From contig JAQFVV010012573.1 in NCBI GenBank assembly GCA_028023455.1, forward strand, positions 2,416,815 to 2,480,814: DNA of 64,000 bases, read 5' to 3'. Positions 12,296 through 24,775 of the stretch are shown in pieces. Source of the stretch: Epiperipatus broadwayi. Its lineage: Eukaryota; Onychophora; Udeonychophora; Euonychophora; Peripatidae. The notes under the pieces were generated by a model that saw nothing but the letters and a program-made list of their open reading frames with translations, was not told where the DNA came from and made no database searches. Position numbers and translations under genes: made by a program. Numbering within the stretch: the stretch's first letter is position 1; every line of letters starts with the position of its first letter.

Positions 12296-13340
12296 AGAGA
12301 AAAAAATTTTCTTGGACGATATAAAGTTAAGTGCGGTGAATAGGTACAACTAAATCAGGAATGATAAAAAAAATTGATAAATGAAGCAAATAAAAGGGAC
12401 TGATAAAGTAATTGTTTTCATATAATAAATATGATGTAGCAAGAATTGTATGGGAGTGGCAGTAGCAGGGTTAACCTATGGTAATGATATGTTATGTGTT
12501 ACCTAAGGAGTATTAGATTACTTAGAATAAGTACAGAGAGAAGTAGGAAGACATGCGTTAGATGCAGATGTGTGGAAGGCAAGGACGCAATTCAAAGAGA
12601 AATGGTATGGTCAATTGTTTTATATGAGAGATGCAAAGTAAAATGAAAATGTGTGGTAGATTGCAATTTATGGGTAGTAAGAGAATAGCCAAAATAGTAT
12701 TTAATTGGGTTACGAATAAAGGATAAGCAGCAAGATAGGTGAAAAAGGTAGTTTAGTATACAGATTTGAATAAAGACTTTATGGCACTATACTTGTACAA
12801 AGGGTGGGATGATAGTGTCTGGAGGATTGTTGAGTGTTATAGTGGCAAAGACTGGGATAGAAGAATAAATGTATTAACAAAAAAATAGGGAGCTGAAAAA
12901 CTAGTATGGAGAGTAAAAAGAGCTTAATTATATGTAGAAGTAAACAGAATAATGGATATGAATTAATTTGTGGTAATAGCAGGGAAAGTAGTTTACTATT
13001 TAAGGTTTGAACAGGATCACTAGCAACAAGGGGATATATACACAAATGGAGAAATGTGGCTGATTTAGTCTACAAGTTATATAAGGAAGGCATGAAAAAT
13101 ATTAAGCATTTGCTAATTGAATGTAAATACTTACAAGCAGAAAGGATACAAATAATGAAGTTGTGGGAGAAATATATAGATCAAGTGATAATAAAGAAAG
13201 TGAGTTATTGGTCTTTATGCTGGGGTTGGAAAAAGATAAGGGGGATCTAGATACAAAGGCCATGGAGTAGACAATGATGGTGTGAAAATCAGATAGAGCA
13301 GGATAGAGAAGAATATGGGAAAAACTTAGGGTGATGAATA
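12296..13340 (+). mobile_element. LINE-2 remnant, C-terminal part with zinc knuckle
   Basis: Spread over frames on the plus strand, the text reads VAVAGLTYGND (cf. the LTYGSE motif), ARTQFKEKWYGQ, then SLATRGYIHKW, ADLV.KLCKEGM and KHLLIECKYLQAERIQ. The CxxC...H...C arrangement near the end is a C-terminal knuckle found in several non-LTR retrotransposons. It differs from the RTE family in this window. The longest open piece is 13056-13250. The copy is rich in stops. Confidence 0.6.
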
Positions 13341-13439
13341 GAAAGAAAAGGTAAGGTTCTTGGACATATTGGTTGAGAGATTCCTGACTTTGATAAAAGA
13401 GTAGCCATATCACATCAATATGAATAATCATATTAATGA

Positions 13440-14960
13440 ACTTAATGAAAAGATGATTATTTTTGGAAAAGATATATAGAAAATTAGAAATCTGAGTAAA
13501 GTATCTAATAGAGAGTTTACTTGATCAAGGAAAATTCTGAAGTATATTGATTATTATGTGTTAAAAAATAGAGGTAATAGAAAAGATTGATAAGAAAAAT
13601 GATAGAATTAGATATCTGAAAAACTAAATAATGAAATTTATGGATAGTTTGATAGGGATAGATAGGAAATAAACAAAGATGTATTTTGAAAACAATTATG
13701 AAAGGTGATGATTTTAAAAGTTATGAAGAGTGAATGAATATAATAGAGAAAATTGCAAACTGAATGTTTATTTAAAACTAACATGATTACTAAGAAAGAA
13801 ATGAAGAAAATATTTTTAGTAATTGTACACAAAAAAAAAAAAAAGATGTAGGGCTCCAAAAGCATGCTAAGAAGCAAATGTAATTTAGAGCAAAATGGAA
13901 TAGACTCAATAAGTTTATAGAAAAAAGTAACCTGTAAAAAGAGTGGGTTGTGAAAAATCTGAAGAGATCTGTGAAGAGAAAAAGGACATTAAATGAAACT
14001 GAAATAAATGTGAGATAGAAAAGAAGGTAAAAAAATACTTAATGAATTTGATCTAGAATTTAATTTATAAAAAGATAAACAGAATGAATCCTGTGGAATA
14101 GAATAGAGCAATAGGTAGATTGAAAAGAAAAAGTAAGAGGATTTAGATAGTATAGCAACTGAAATACTAAAAGGTATGAAAAAAATATGCAAGGTTTAGT
14201 TTAAAAGATAGTTGATAATAAGATTCCGGATGAGTGGAAGTGTATAAAAATTTGATTATTACAGAAAAGATGGTGAAAAGTTTTTAAGTGAACTAGCTAC
14301 AGGCAAATAGTTAAAACTTTCATAGTCTAAAAATAATTTATATTTAGAGTGGTGGTAGTAGAATGATTCAGAATGAATTTCATTCAGGAAGAAGAATGAG
14401 AGATATTATACACATAACTGGTAAGTAGAATTAAGAATTAAAACAAAAGTTAAATGTTATTTAAAATCTGGTTTGTTTGTCAACAATAAACAAGTTATAT
14501 GAAATTATTTGTAGTTTAGAGGTGCCTATTTTAACATTTGGAAGTAATGCATTTTGTATTGGTTAGGGAATTAAGATATTTAAGATAGAATACACAAATA
14601 AATATATATTCATTAGGTGGTAAACAGCAAGTGAGGATATTCAAAGTGAAATGAGTGAGCTCCTTTTTTAACGAGGGAAACCAAAAATAAATTTAAAATG
14701 TATTGAATATTGCAATATGTCAATGAAAATAATTAATAAAAATAGTGTTCAATTAGATTGTGTGGAGAGGACAAAAACATATTGAGCAAGAAAGATTTTA
14801 CAATATGCAAAATTAATAGATAATTTATTTCCATGCATTTATATTAAAATGGTAGAAATATATAACGAATGTATTACAGATATATAATTAAAGAATGGGG
14901 AAAAGATTAGTTGATTAGAGAAAAAGAATTAGTTATGAAAACGAATATAAATAAAACAAA
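13440..14960 (+). mobile_element. LINE-2 remnant, RT region
   Basis: Fragments on the plus strand include KIPDEWKCIKIVIIQK (the region before RT motif 1), NEFHSGRRMRDIIHI (the GF..GR..D motif) and VPILTFGSNAF. The strand is markedly purine-rich, as in the neighbouring LINE-2 pieces. The reading frame is heavily broken, so the boundaries are approximate. Confidence 0.45.
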
Positions 14961-14994
14961 GTGTTTGCAGTTGTATAAAAATAAAATTATATAA

Positions 14995-15614
14995 CACAAT
15001 GAAAGGATATATAACATTAAATGTTAAAAAAACTAAAGTAATGTTTAATGGATTTTCTCAAAATATGAAAATAAAGATTGATTATGATGAGTTAGAAAAA
15101 GTTAACAGCTACAAATACCTTGGTCAGATTATTAATACAGATGGAAACATAATGGATGAAATTAATCATAGAATTAAACTTGGTTGGAGTGCTTTTGGTA
15201 GAAATAACTGGATACTAAAAAGAAATATGCCTATGTGTTTGAAAAGGTTTTTAATAAATGTGTTTTACCAGTTCTTGCTTATGGATCTGAGACTTGGATA
15301 CTTAATAGAAGAGCAATACAAAGACTTCAGACCACTCAAAGAAGTATGGAGAGATGCATGTTGGGAATAACAAGAAGAGATCCAAAACGCAATATATGGG
15401 TAAGAGAACAAACAGGTGTTACTGATATCGTTGAAAAAAATAAAAGACTGGAGTTGGGCTGAACATATTTCTAGAAGAGATGATAATATATGGATAATTG
15501 AAATCTCAAACTGGATTCCAAAAGATTGTAAAAGACCCAGAAAGAGACCACATGTGAGATGAATTGAACTTCATCCTGCAGTATATTGATAATGGTTGAT
15601 GATGATGATGATTG
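14995..15614 (+). mobile_element. RTE LINE, 5'-truncated 3' end
   Basis: From 14999 one frame encodes KKTKVMFNGFSQNMKIKIDYDEL and the YLGQIINTDGNIMDEINHR block. A one-base shift near 15240 moves to a frame with VLAYGSETWILNRR, QRSMERCMLGITRRD and IWVREQTGVTDI. It ends AACTTCATCCTGCAGTATATTG followed by GATGATGATGATG. Compared with the 2.3-3.0 kb copy, about 100 bases near the 3' end (the GVMWRREAKD region) are deleted. Confidence 0.85.
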
Positions 15615-16060
15615 TCTTGTGATGTAAGAGTAAGAACTTTAGATACCAGAAAGAGGCAAAATGAATTGGAGATGTATTTATGTGGAAATTGGACAACATT
15701 GAACACTTATTTTTTGAGTGTAGAATATTGAAAAAAAAATCAGGATAAATTGAATGAAAAATATAAATACGTAATTATAAATTTATTAAACGCACATTGA
15801 TTAAATATTAAATACGTAATTTAAAAGTAAAATAACGAAAAAATAGATTTTTTGTTTAGATCTATACAATGAAATTGGAAAATATAAGGACAGGATAATG
15901 CATCTACCAAAAGTTTTTATAAAACAGGAAATGGGATAGGAGAAAAAAAAAAGGTATATGATAATTTAAAGTAAGGAAATGTTTAATATGGCTAATAAAG
16001 TTTGTGGGCATATAGCCTAAGCACACAAACTATCACATCACATCAGAATTGAATAGATCA
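15615..16060 (+). mobile_element. LINE-2 3' end fragment
   Basis: The plus strand encodes, across frames, a LCGNWTTLEH-like stretch and FFECRILKK, the same C...H...C knuckle pattern as at 13.1 kb. The segment ends with a CACATCACATCA word similar to the end of the first copy near 13410. Confidence 0.4.
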
Positions 16061-17890
16061 AAAGATAGATTTTTTTGAAAAAGGAAAACCTAAAGGATTA
16101 AATGGTATGGAAGCTGAAATGTTTACAAACATGGAAAAATATGCAAAGATTTTTTTAAATGAAAAGTTTAATAATATTACAGATGACATGAGATTCAGAT
16201 GAATCAAAGTGAATGAAAATTAGATTGTTATAATAATAATAAAAAAGGGCGTGGGGGTGGGGGTGGAGATTAAGTTTTAAAAACCAGTAGCAATAACTTC
16301 CATAGTTTACAAAATATTCACATTTATATTAACAGATAGGATTCGGTCTTGGATAGAACATAAGATCTTGGGAAAGATTCAAAATAGATTTCATTCAGAT
16401 AGATAAAGAATACTTTATTCATTATTTGTCAATTAATTAAAATGTCTTACAGAAAAAATAAACTATTATTTATTACATAAAACTTATGATAGTGGATAGT
16501 GGTCTGAAAAATATTGTGGAGAATTATTGAAAGTATGGGATTAGATTTGAGTTGTTATAAATAATTAAGGGTTTTTATAAGGATAATTTTTTATAAATAT
16601 CAAATGTGAGATTATGGAACAGAGGAAGTTAAATGTGAAATTTGATTAACGCAGAATGTCTTTTATCATTTTGATTTATTATTTTGTTTTTAAAAAAATG
16701 GATTGGAAAAAAATTGGAAATAAAGGTGAGGATTTCCATAGTAAAAATTAGAACAACACTTAACATGATAGCTCTTTATTTTGCAGATGATAAAGTAGTG
16801 TAAAAAATAAAGTGTTGTCAATAGAATAGTGTGCACAAATAGAAATATAAAAATTCAATTCAATGAGAAAAATTCTGGGAGATATTTATTTCGAAAAAGT
16901 GGAAAAATATTTAGGTATTTTATTAAATGAGGAATGGAATTATATGAATAGTTGGAATTAAAGTTGAGACAAAAATCAAAATGATAACCCTGATAAAAGC
17001 CTTGTCATGTTTTTTTCTCATAACAAATATAAAATATATAGAATAATTTGAAAAGAAGTGAAGATAACTGGATTTATCATTTGGAAATGAGGCATTTTTT
17101 ATTGGACAAGATATTCAGAAATTTTTAGACAGAATTCATAAAGTAGTAGGTAAATATGCAGTGGGTGGTTAGTTATAGATAACAACTGAATTTTTCAAAG
17201 TGAAATCGAATAGATTTCTTTTTAAAGCCAATTAAAAGCAAATTAAATTGATAGGGTACAACAATATGTGAATGAAATTATATTAGAGAACTAATACTTG
17301 ATTGGCATATGTGGTGAAGAGGTCAAGTAGCACAGAGAGTTAAAAGCTATGAAAATACATCAAGTTAATAGAAAGGATTTTTATTTCCATGTATTTGAAT
17401 AAGAAGTGAAATAAATATGTAAAGAATATATTACACAAACACATTTATCAAGGTGGAAAAAGAGGACAGATACATTGAATAGATAAAAAAAAATGGAGTT
17501 GTGGAAAATGAATAAAAAATAGTTTACAGTCTATTTTAAGAATTAAAAAATACCTAGATAATGAAAATTTGTATACATTAGAGGCTGTTATTTGGAGCAA
17601 AGATGTGGATATCAAAAAAGATGAAAATAGGATAAGAATTTGAATTATAATTATGATTTATGTAAGAATGGCAAGAATACTGAACATTTATTTTTGCATT
17701 GTAATATATTGAAAACTGTTCAGAAAAAATGGTATAAAAAATGGAAGAAACAAAAAAATTAAGGGAATAAAATAATAGATATTTTTTTTTTTTTTGTTTT
17801 TTTATGATAAAAAATAAGGAATATAAATACAGGGTATCAGAATTAATAAAAAGATCTTTTATTAAAATGGATAACAAAAAAAAAAAAAAT
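16061..17890 (+). mobile_element. LINE-2 remnant, RT to C-terminus
   Basis: This is the best LINE-2 RT remnant. In order on the plus strand: KPKGLNGMEAEMF, NITDDM, IVIIIIKKG, KPVAITSIVYKIFTFILTDR (fingers, cf. YRPIALTSVVYKIFT), SWIEHKILGKIQN.FHSDR and IYFEKVEKYLGILLNEE. Near the end is YDLCKNGKNTEHLFLHCNIL, again the CxxC...H...C knuckle. Stops and indels are frequent. The RT catalytic word is seen only as the nucleotide remnant TTTGCAGATGATAAAGT at about 16780. Confidence 0.6.
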
Positions 17891-18469
17891 TAGTACTGGA
17901 AGAATGATTTAGTGACTGTAAACTGAAAGAGGATAATGGGAGTAAACAGATGTTTCCGTGTGTGTGTGTTATATAATGTATTCAAAAAGTAAGAATGTTT
18001 AAGTTAGCTTACAAGATATCTGGCAATATGGATTATGCACAGAAACATAAAGATAGAAGTCTAGATAACCAAACAGAAAAAAGGACAAATGGGTTTTCAA
18101 AAAGATAGTAAAATTTGAATTATTCAACAAAAATGGTTTTTATCTTTATATACATATTCCGAAAATGTGATGAAAGAACAAATAAGATTGCAACAAGAGA
18201 ATAAATAGGATTGTACAGGTAGAATACATTAATCCAAATGTCTAATATTAAAGAATTTCTATTATAGAAAAAAGTGATCTTTAATCTTTTATAATAAATT
18301 ATACTGCATTGTATTTCAAAGTTTTGTATTGTTTTTAGTTAACAAATTTATATAATATATAGAGAGTATATATATAAATATGCCCACACAATATTACTAA
18401 AGATAATAAAAATAATGCCTTTTTATATTTGAAGTAGAATTTTGGTTTACAATAAAGATAAAAGATTTA

Positions 18470-19025
18470 TTCTTTAAATAGTGAAAAGGAAATGGATTGA
18501 TGTAAAGGATAGAAAATGTAAATTATGTAAAGATAAAGTGGAAAGTGTGAAACATAATTATGGAAAGTGCTCTTAAAGAGATAAAACAGTTAATTTTGCT
18601 GATTGGAAAAAATAACTGGGACAGCACACAGTATTAATGAAAACAAAGGTTGAAGTTGGGAGATGATTTAGTGTGATGTGTATTGAATTTTAAGATGGAG
18701 AAGATAAAGAGAAGGTGTAAAAATAACAAAAATCAGAAAAATTACATTGGAAAAATGGGGAGGAGTCTTGCATTGGTGGTCGAGAGGTCAGCGCGACTGC
18801 CTTACAAGCAGTTGTGCGGGTTGCGGGTTCGCGTCCCGGCTTATGCTATGATACTTGAAAAAAAAAAAAAATGGGGAGGATCAAAAGAATATTACCATTA
18901 ATGACTTAATTTCTTAGAGAGAAAATATTCTTGGATGAAATAAAAATTAAATATAATCTGGGGTAACCAAATAGAATGATGATCAACATTACTGATTTAA
19001 TTTGTAAAAATAATATGACTTCTGA
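18470..19025 (+). mobile_element. LINE-2 3' end fragment, split by a SINE
   Basis: The plus strand reads KWIDVKDRKCKLCKDKVESV then KHNYGKC, a fourth copy of the knuckle. The sequence is continuous across the SINE at 18751-18880 once one copy of the 14-bp target duplication is removed. Confidence 0.5.
18751..18880 (+). mobile_element. tailed tRNA-Val(UAC)-like SINE with 14-bp target duplication
   Basis: The tRNA-like head spans 18770-18846. Acceptor GCATTGG pairs partly with CTTATGC. The anticodon stem is ACTGC/GCAGT with loop CTTACAA (anticodon UAC). There is an A-box-like TGGTCGAGAGG and a B-box GGTTCGCGTCC. It is followed by ATGATACTTG and about 13 A. Perfect 14-bp direct repeats AAAAATGGGGAGGA flank it (18751-18764 and 18867-18880). 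The extra arm is about 10 nt, longer than a normal tRNA-Val. Confidence 0.85.
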
Positions 19026-21014
19026 AGAAGTCTCTTTCATATTGCATGGTATCAATAAAAATTAATAATTGGAAAGTTCATTATGAATGGCAGTACTTAT
19101 AAAAATGTTTATATTTGTATGCAATTATATAGAAAGAGAAAGACAGAGATAGGTGAATATTGTAAAATATATATATACATTTGCTTCTACTGAAATATAA
19201 ATTTTTATAATTTTAATAGAATCCAAACTAAAACTTATAAATGTACGTATAATAAATTTATAAGCATATATAAAACCACATAAACAAAACATTTTTTACT
19301 ACTGCATATAATATCATTATAAAGTTGTAATTCCAGTTTATATATTATAATGTTAGAATATTAATTGAATAATTAAAGAATAAAGTAATAAATGAAAAAA
19401 AAAGAGGGTGGGGAACATGTGGGCAATGATAAGATTTACTTCAAAAGATTACATCTTATTAATATGGTAAATCAGTACAGTAAAAACATAATTACTATAG
19501 GCAAATATAAAAACTAAAAATGAATATTAATTAAATAAAAATAGAAATCAACATTATATATACTTTCCTCTCTCACATATATATATATATATACAGAATA
19601 GATGAATTAGTAAACCACTATTTGAAGTATATATGATTTATGTTAGTCATAAAGGATTGTAGAAGTTCTAAATAAAAAACTTTGACCATATGTGTAACAA
19701 ATTACAAAAGGAACAGTTCTAATTGAATTATTTCTCCAAGCAGATACTACTTTTAAGATTTATTAAGAATACTATATTTGTAAACTACAGAAGGCATATA
19801 TTTAAAGTTGTATATAAATTTCAATGAATACATTTTTTCCACTGCATTTAATGCTGACTTTACTGTATATTGGATTTAATTAATGCTTATTTTATCTGAC
19901 CTGATGATTTCCAAAAATATATGAGGTAGCTCTTCACAGCTGTAAAACCTGTATATTTTATTAGATCTATGCAAACTATCTTGCATCAAAAGTAAATTTT
20001 CACATTTTAAACAATGAAAAACTACATTAATTTGATTAAAAATGAATAAACTTCATAATGTAAATGCATTTCTATCAAAATCACCATTTTAGTTTTATCT
20101 AAACTTGTGTTTTCTATTTCTTAAAATAAATTACTTTCTAAAGAAACAAAAATAAAAAAAAATTAAAAAGTAAAAAAATAGTATACTAATAATTTAAAAA
20201 TTCAGCAGAAGTAAAATTTTGAAAGATATAAACAATTAAAATGATTTATTTATCTAAATGAATAAATATTTTATTCTAATCTAACATGAAAAGCTGGGCA
20301 AAAATACTAACTCTTAGATACAAAGTACCTGGAAAAAATAAATTCTCAATCAACTAAATGATAACTTAATTTTTTTTGCATAGAGAAGATAATCCCAAAA
20401 GAACTCATGATGTGCAGTTAAAGAAATGAAGATACTGTAAGATTATAAAAAAAAATGTCTTAATATACAGATTTGAAAATAAGTCTCCCTGTTTCTAATA
20501 TGAATAATTCAGAAATGGATTAACTATACAACCAGAAAAATAAAAACCTAATGTTGCATAAAGTCAAATACAACAAATGATAATAAACTCAAGAATGTTC
20601 TCCTTATTTCTAATATACATAATTCAAAAATAGTTAAGGCATACAATCAGAAGAAAAAAAAAACATGGTTGCAATAAATCTAAACATAACAAATAATGAT
20701 AGTCAGAATGTCATAAAATTAAGATACGATCTGAGACTTTGACATTATCCAAAACTAAAAAAAAAATTATCAAATGATCAAAAAATTTTTTTATGTAAAT
20801 ATACAAGTGGTTTAATGCCAATACCAATTCAATTGATTGTATAGATTCTTCATGTAATTATGTAAGTACATCGATATCAATAGTAAAACAAAATTAATAT
20901 TTTATTTTATTTGAGAAATGTTAAAATAACTTTTAAAATAAAATAAAAAATCAAGGTTACAAAAGAAAAATGATAGTAAAACAGAATAATATTTGCAGTT
21001 TTATTGCTTTATAT
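19026..21014. other. A+T-rich spacer with one tandem duplication
   Basis: No gene recognised. Segments 20484-20585 and about 20600-20705 are diverged copies of one ~115 bp unit (shared words TTTCTAATAT, ATAATTCA, ACAAATGATAATAA / ACAAATAATGATAG). Confidence 0.5.
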
Positions 21015-23460
21015 CAGATGTATCCAGCCTTGTAATGGCTGTGCTTTTTTTTAATTGGTTATTTTAATAATTTTTTTTTTAAGATTTAATGTAAATTAAA
21101 CAAAACATTTTAATATTATTTAAATAAATTTCCAAATTTTAATAAAGCTAAATTAAAATTTACATTTTTAAATATGATTATATTTGACAGCATTATAGAA
21201 CAACAATGTATTTACTGGAGCAGCCTCTGAATAAAAAATTAAAAAATTTTTTTTTCAATTTTTCGACAGTGTCACAAACAAAGATAATAGTTTTTTTAGC
21301 TTTATTAATTGTTATTGTTTATTAATGACCAAATACAAAAATGTCAGTCTTTGAGCCCGTCATTTTTGTAATATTTTTTTATTAAATATATTTGTAATTT
21401 TTTTTTAATATTGTTTTAACAATTTTTTTTAAGATTTAATGTAAATATGTTTTTTTACTAAGCACTGCTGAGTAAGTCATTCATTTGAACTACATTAGGG
21501 GATTGACATATCATAAAAGCACAGAGCACCTTAACGCTGAATTATGAGTCGGCATTTGTGGCCATTTCTGCAGCTGATTGGAAACTTTTATTGCGAAATA
21601 TATATTATATCTCTGCAATTAAAAGCATGTGTACTGATTTTTTTTCAAGCGATTAGTATTAATGGTGAAATTTACTTTCTTCGCATAACATAGTGGTTGT
21701 GAATTTGACATATGACATTGGACAAACACTCATATCCTCAGTCAGACAATAGAGAAAATACGAATTTTATATTTCTTTATATTCCTTCTGCTCTAAGAAT
21801 TTTGCATTTTTGATATTTAAGTTATTAATTAAAACAATATAAATTTTAAAATGTTTTATGGATTAATATAATTACTTCTTGGATGAAGTGAAAATTTCAA
21901 AAACACTCATTACTTAAATACATAAAAGTAATTTTCAGTGCAAAAGATTGAAGAGGGAGTTCTACAATGCAAATGCAATTAAGTAATAAATAATTTTGAA
22001 ATTTTCACATCTTGCAAAAAGCACAAAATTGTTAAAGTATAATTAAGGAATTTAATTTATATGTTATATTATGCAGATTTTTTTTTGTCAAATTAATCTC
22101 ACACTAGGACATCAGCTAATATTGAGCTGCACTGACAGAAAAGTAATTATGCCCCCAAAAGTATGTCACTTCTCCCACAAGTATTGAAAGTTGCATCATA
22201 TTACAGTCTTTTTTTTTAACAATCAGTGCATTCATACTGATTTGAATAATCTGGGATTTTAAACAACTCAATCAGAATAATTAAATATCAACTTACTGAT
22301 AACCACATCTGGTCCATGAGAGATTTTTGTCCAGCCCTCCAGCTTAACAACTTGACATCAATTATCTAGAGATTAGATAACTAGTAGGCAATGGTAAGAT
22401 ATCAGTGTACTGGCAAACGTTTAATAAAAATTTATTCACAATTATTAAATCTCATCACATTACTGTATATGCAGTAACATTTGATTTCATTGTTTCTTAT
22501 TTCTCCATACCAATTTCTTTTTTTTCTCTTTCCTTTCCAGAAATTCTTTTATTCTAAGCAAGAGCAAACTCATGGATACTAAGAAAAGAAAGACAGATCT
22601 TGAGTGCCGAAATTTTAATGAAGGTTGGACACTTAGTTATTTTTTCACTGAGCACTTTGGGAAATGCATTTGCTTGATTTGTCAAGATACCATTGCTGTG
22701 AAGGAAGTTTCAAATATTAAACGGCACTATGAAACTCATCATAATCATTACAATAATTTGACTGGGAAAACACAAAAAGACAAAGTTACATGGCTGAGAA
22801 ATAATTTAACAAAGCAGTATTCCTTTTTCACAAGTAAAGATGAAGAAATTGACCGAAACACTCATAACTAGCTACGAGATATCAAAAACTAATTGCAGAA
22901 AAGATGAAACTTTTTACTGATAGAGAATTCTTCAAAGAATGTATGTTGAAAGTAGAAGATGTTGTTTGTCCAGGAAAAAAAGGAATTATTTTCTGCAATA
23001 AGCTTATCGGAAAACACTGTAACAAGACGAATTGAAGAACTGGCAAAAAATGTCAGAAGGGGCTTAAAGTGCATTTTAACAAATCTGGAGTATTATTTCC
23101 ATTGCTATTGATGAAACCAAAGATATGACGGATACTTGCCAACTTCCAGTATTTGTGAGAGGTGTAACACTGATATTTGATATTGTGAAAAAAATTTGTA
23201 TAACTGATTCCTATGAAAAACATTAGGACTGGAGAAGATATTTTGAGAGGCATTATAAAATCTATTTCTGAAATAAATCGTGATTTGTCAAAGCTTATTG
23301 GCATAATCATAAATGGAGCACCAGTGATGGTGGGAGAGAAAAAGAGATTTGTTTCATTGCTTCAAGAACACATTGGTATTGATCACAAACTAATCAAACT
23401 TCACTGCATTATTCAGCAGGATGCATTATGTGCAATCATTGAATTTTAAGGATATCGTGG
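21015..23460 (+). mobile_element. hAT transposon remnant, BED-finger (GTF2IRD2/ZBED5-like) type
   Basis: The transposase remnant lies at 22572-23460. A possible 5' end is the CAGATGTATCCAGCCTTGTAATGG word at 21018, which resembles the CAG-starting terminal repeats of Charlie-type hAT elements. No matching inverted terminus was found downstream, where the large palindrome begins. The intervening 1.5 kb would be its 5' untranslated part. The boundaries are inferred. Confidence 0.45.
22572..23460 (+). pseudogene. hAT-family transposase pseudogene
   Basis: The first frame (22572-22871, 99 codons) starts MDTKKRKTDLECRNFNEGW and contains a BED-type zinc finger, CLICQDTIAV followed by KRHYETHHNHY (C-C-H-H spacing). 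After a stop and frame shifts come RYQKLIAEKMKLFTDREFF, KECMLKVEDVVCPGKK, IAIDETKDMTDTCQLPVF (the first catalytic Asp region), VRGV, then from 23213 NGAPVMVGEKKRFVSLLQEH and KLHCIIQQDALCA. The order matches transposases related to human GTF2IRD2/ZBED5. The remainder, including the hAT dimerisation region, is missing. At least three frame breaks make it non-functional. A+T content is like its surroundings. Confidence 0.85.
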
Positions 23461-23599
23461 CAATGATCCTAAAAACAGTGAATTTATAAATTTTTTTATA
23501 TATACACACACATAAATAAATATATCTTTTTTACAATTTTCAGTATGTACAGATAGACAAAACAGAAAATCATCACTATTCATGTTGAGAAAGATCAAT

Positions 23600-24775
23600 A
23601 GAAGGATGAAGCAGAAATGCCACACAGTGCAAACCAGAATAATCAATGGATGCAAGGTTTGTGTACAAAATTCTTATCTAGTGCCTAGTCATCCAATATC
23701 CCCAGACTAGTTTCTAGCTTGTGAATTTCATAAGTAAGGAGCTTTGGATCTGAGAGCACTGCATCTAGATCTTAGGATCTAATGCAACCTTCCAGCAACC
23801 ACATTTTATCTTTTTAGTTAACTACAAAGCTATGAGATCAAAATAAAAATAAAATAATGGATTTCATTTGCTTGCATAGTCATATTGATCTGAAACTAGT
23901 TCAGTATCTATACATTTTTGTGTCTTTGGTTCTGTAATAACCATAGCCACCATCATTCTATGCGCAGAATTGAAGATTACATGATTATTAATTTCTATGC
24001 TTACACAAGCTGTTAAAGCAGAGGCAAAACTATCCATACAATAGTGCAATACAGTGCAAGCTAGAATAATCAATGGATACAAGGTTTGTGCACAAAATCC
24101 CTATCTAGTAACTACTTATCCAATATCACCAGAAAGGTTTCTAGTTTGGCTTTCATCAGTAAGGAGCCTTGCACTCTCCAGCAACTGCCTTTTATTTTTT
24201 TTTGGAGAAACTAGTCTGGGGGTATTTGATGACTAGGCACTAGATAGGGATTTTATGTTCAAATCTTCTTGCATCCATTGACTACTCTGGCTTACACTGC
24301 ATGGTACTACTGTATGGAGAGTTTTGTTCCTGTTTAACAGCTTGTGTAAGCATAGGAATTAATAATCATGTAATATTGAGTGGTTTAATATCAATTCTGC
24401 CAGTAGAATGATGGTGGCTATGGTTGTTAAACAATCAAAGACACCAAAATATACAGATACTAAACTGGTTTCAGATCTATATGACTATACAAGCGAATGA
24501 GCTTGGATTGAAACCATTATTGTTTTCATTTTGGACTTATGCCTTTATAGTTAACTAAAAAGGTAAACTGTGGTTGCTAGAAGATTGCATTACATCCTAA
24601 GATCTAGGTGCAGTGCTCTCAGATCCACGGCTTCTTGCTGATGAAATCCACAAGCTAGAAACTAATATGGGATCATTGGATGAGTAGGCACTAGATAGAG
24701 ATTTTATGCATAAACGTCTTGCATCCGTTGATTATTCTGGCTTGCACAGTGCGGCACTACTATATGGAGAGTTTT
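23600..24775. repeat. large imperfect palindrome of the FB family
   Basis: The left half (from about 23617, GCCACACAGTGCAAACC) and right half (to about 24756, GGCTTGCACAGTGCGGCAC) are reverse complements over more than 500 bases. Paired words include ACCATAGCCACCATCATTCT with AGAATGATGGTGGCTATGGT, and GTTAACTACAAAG with TATAGTTAACTAA. The centre (24005-24330) is itself an FB1-like unit bounded by GGCAAAACTATCCATA and TATGGAGAGTTTTG. No protein is encoded. Confidence 0.85.
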
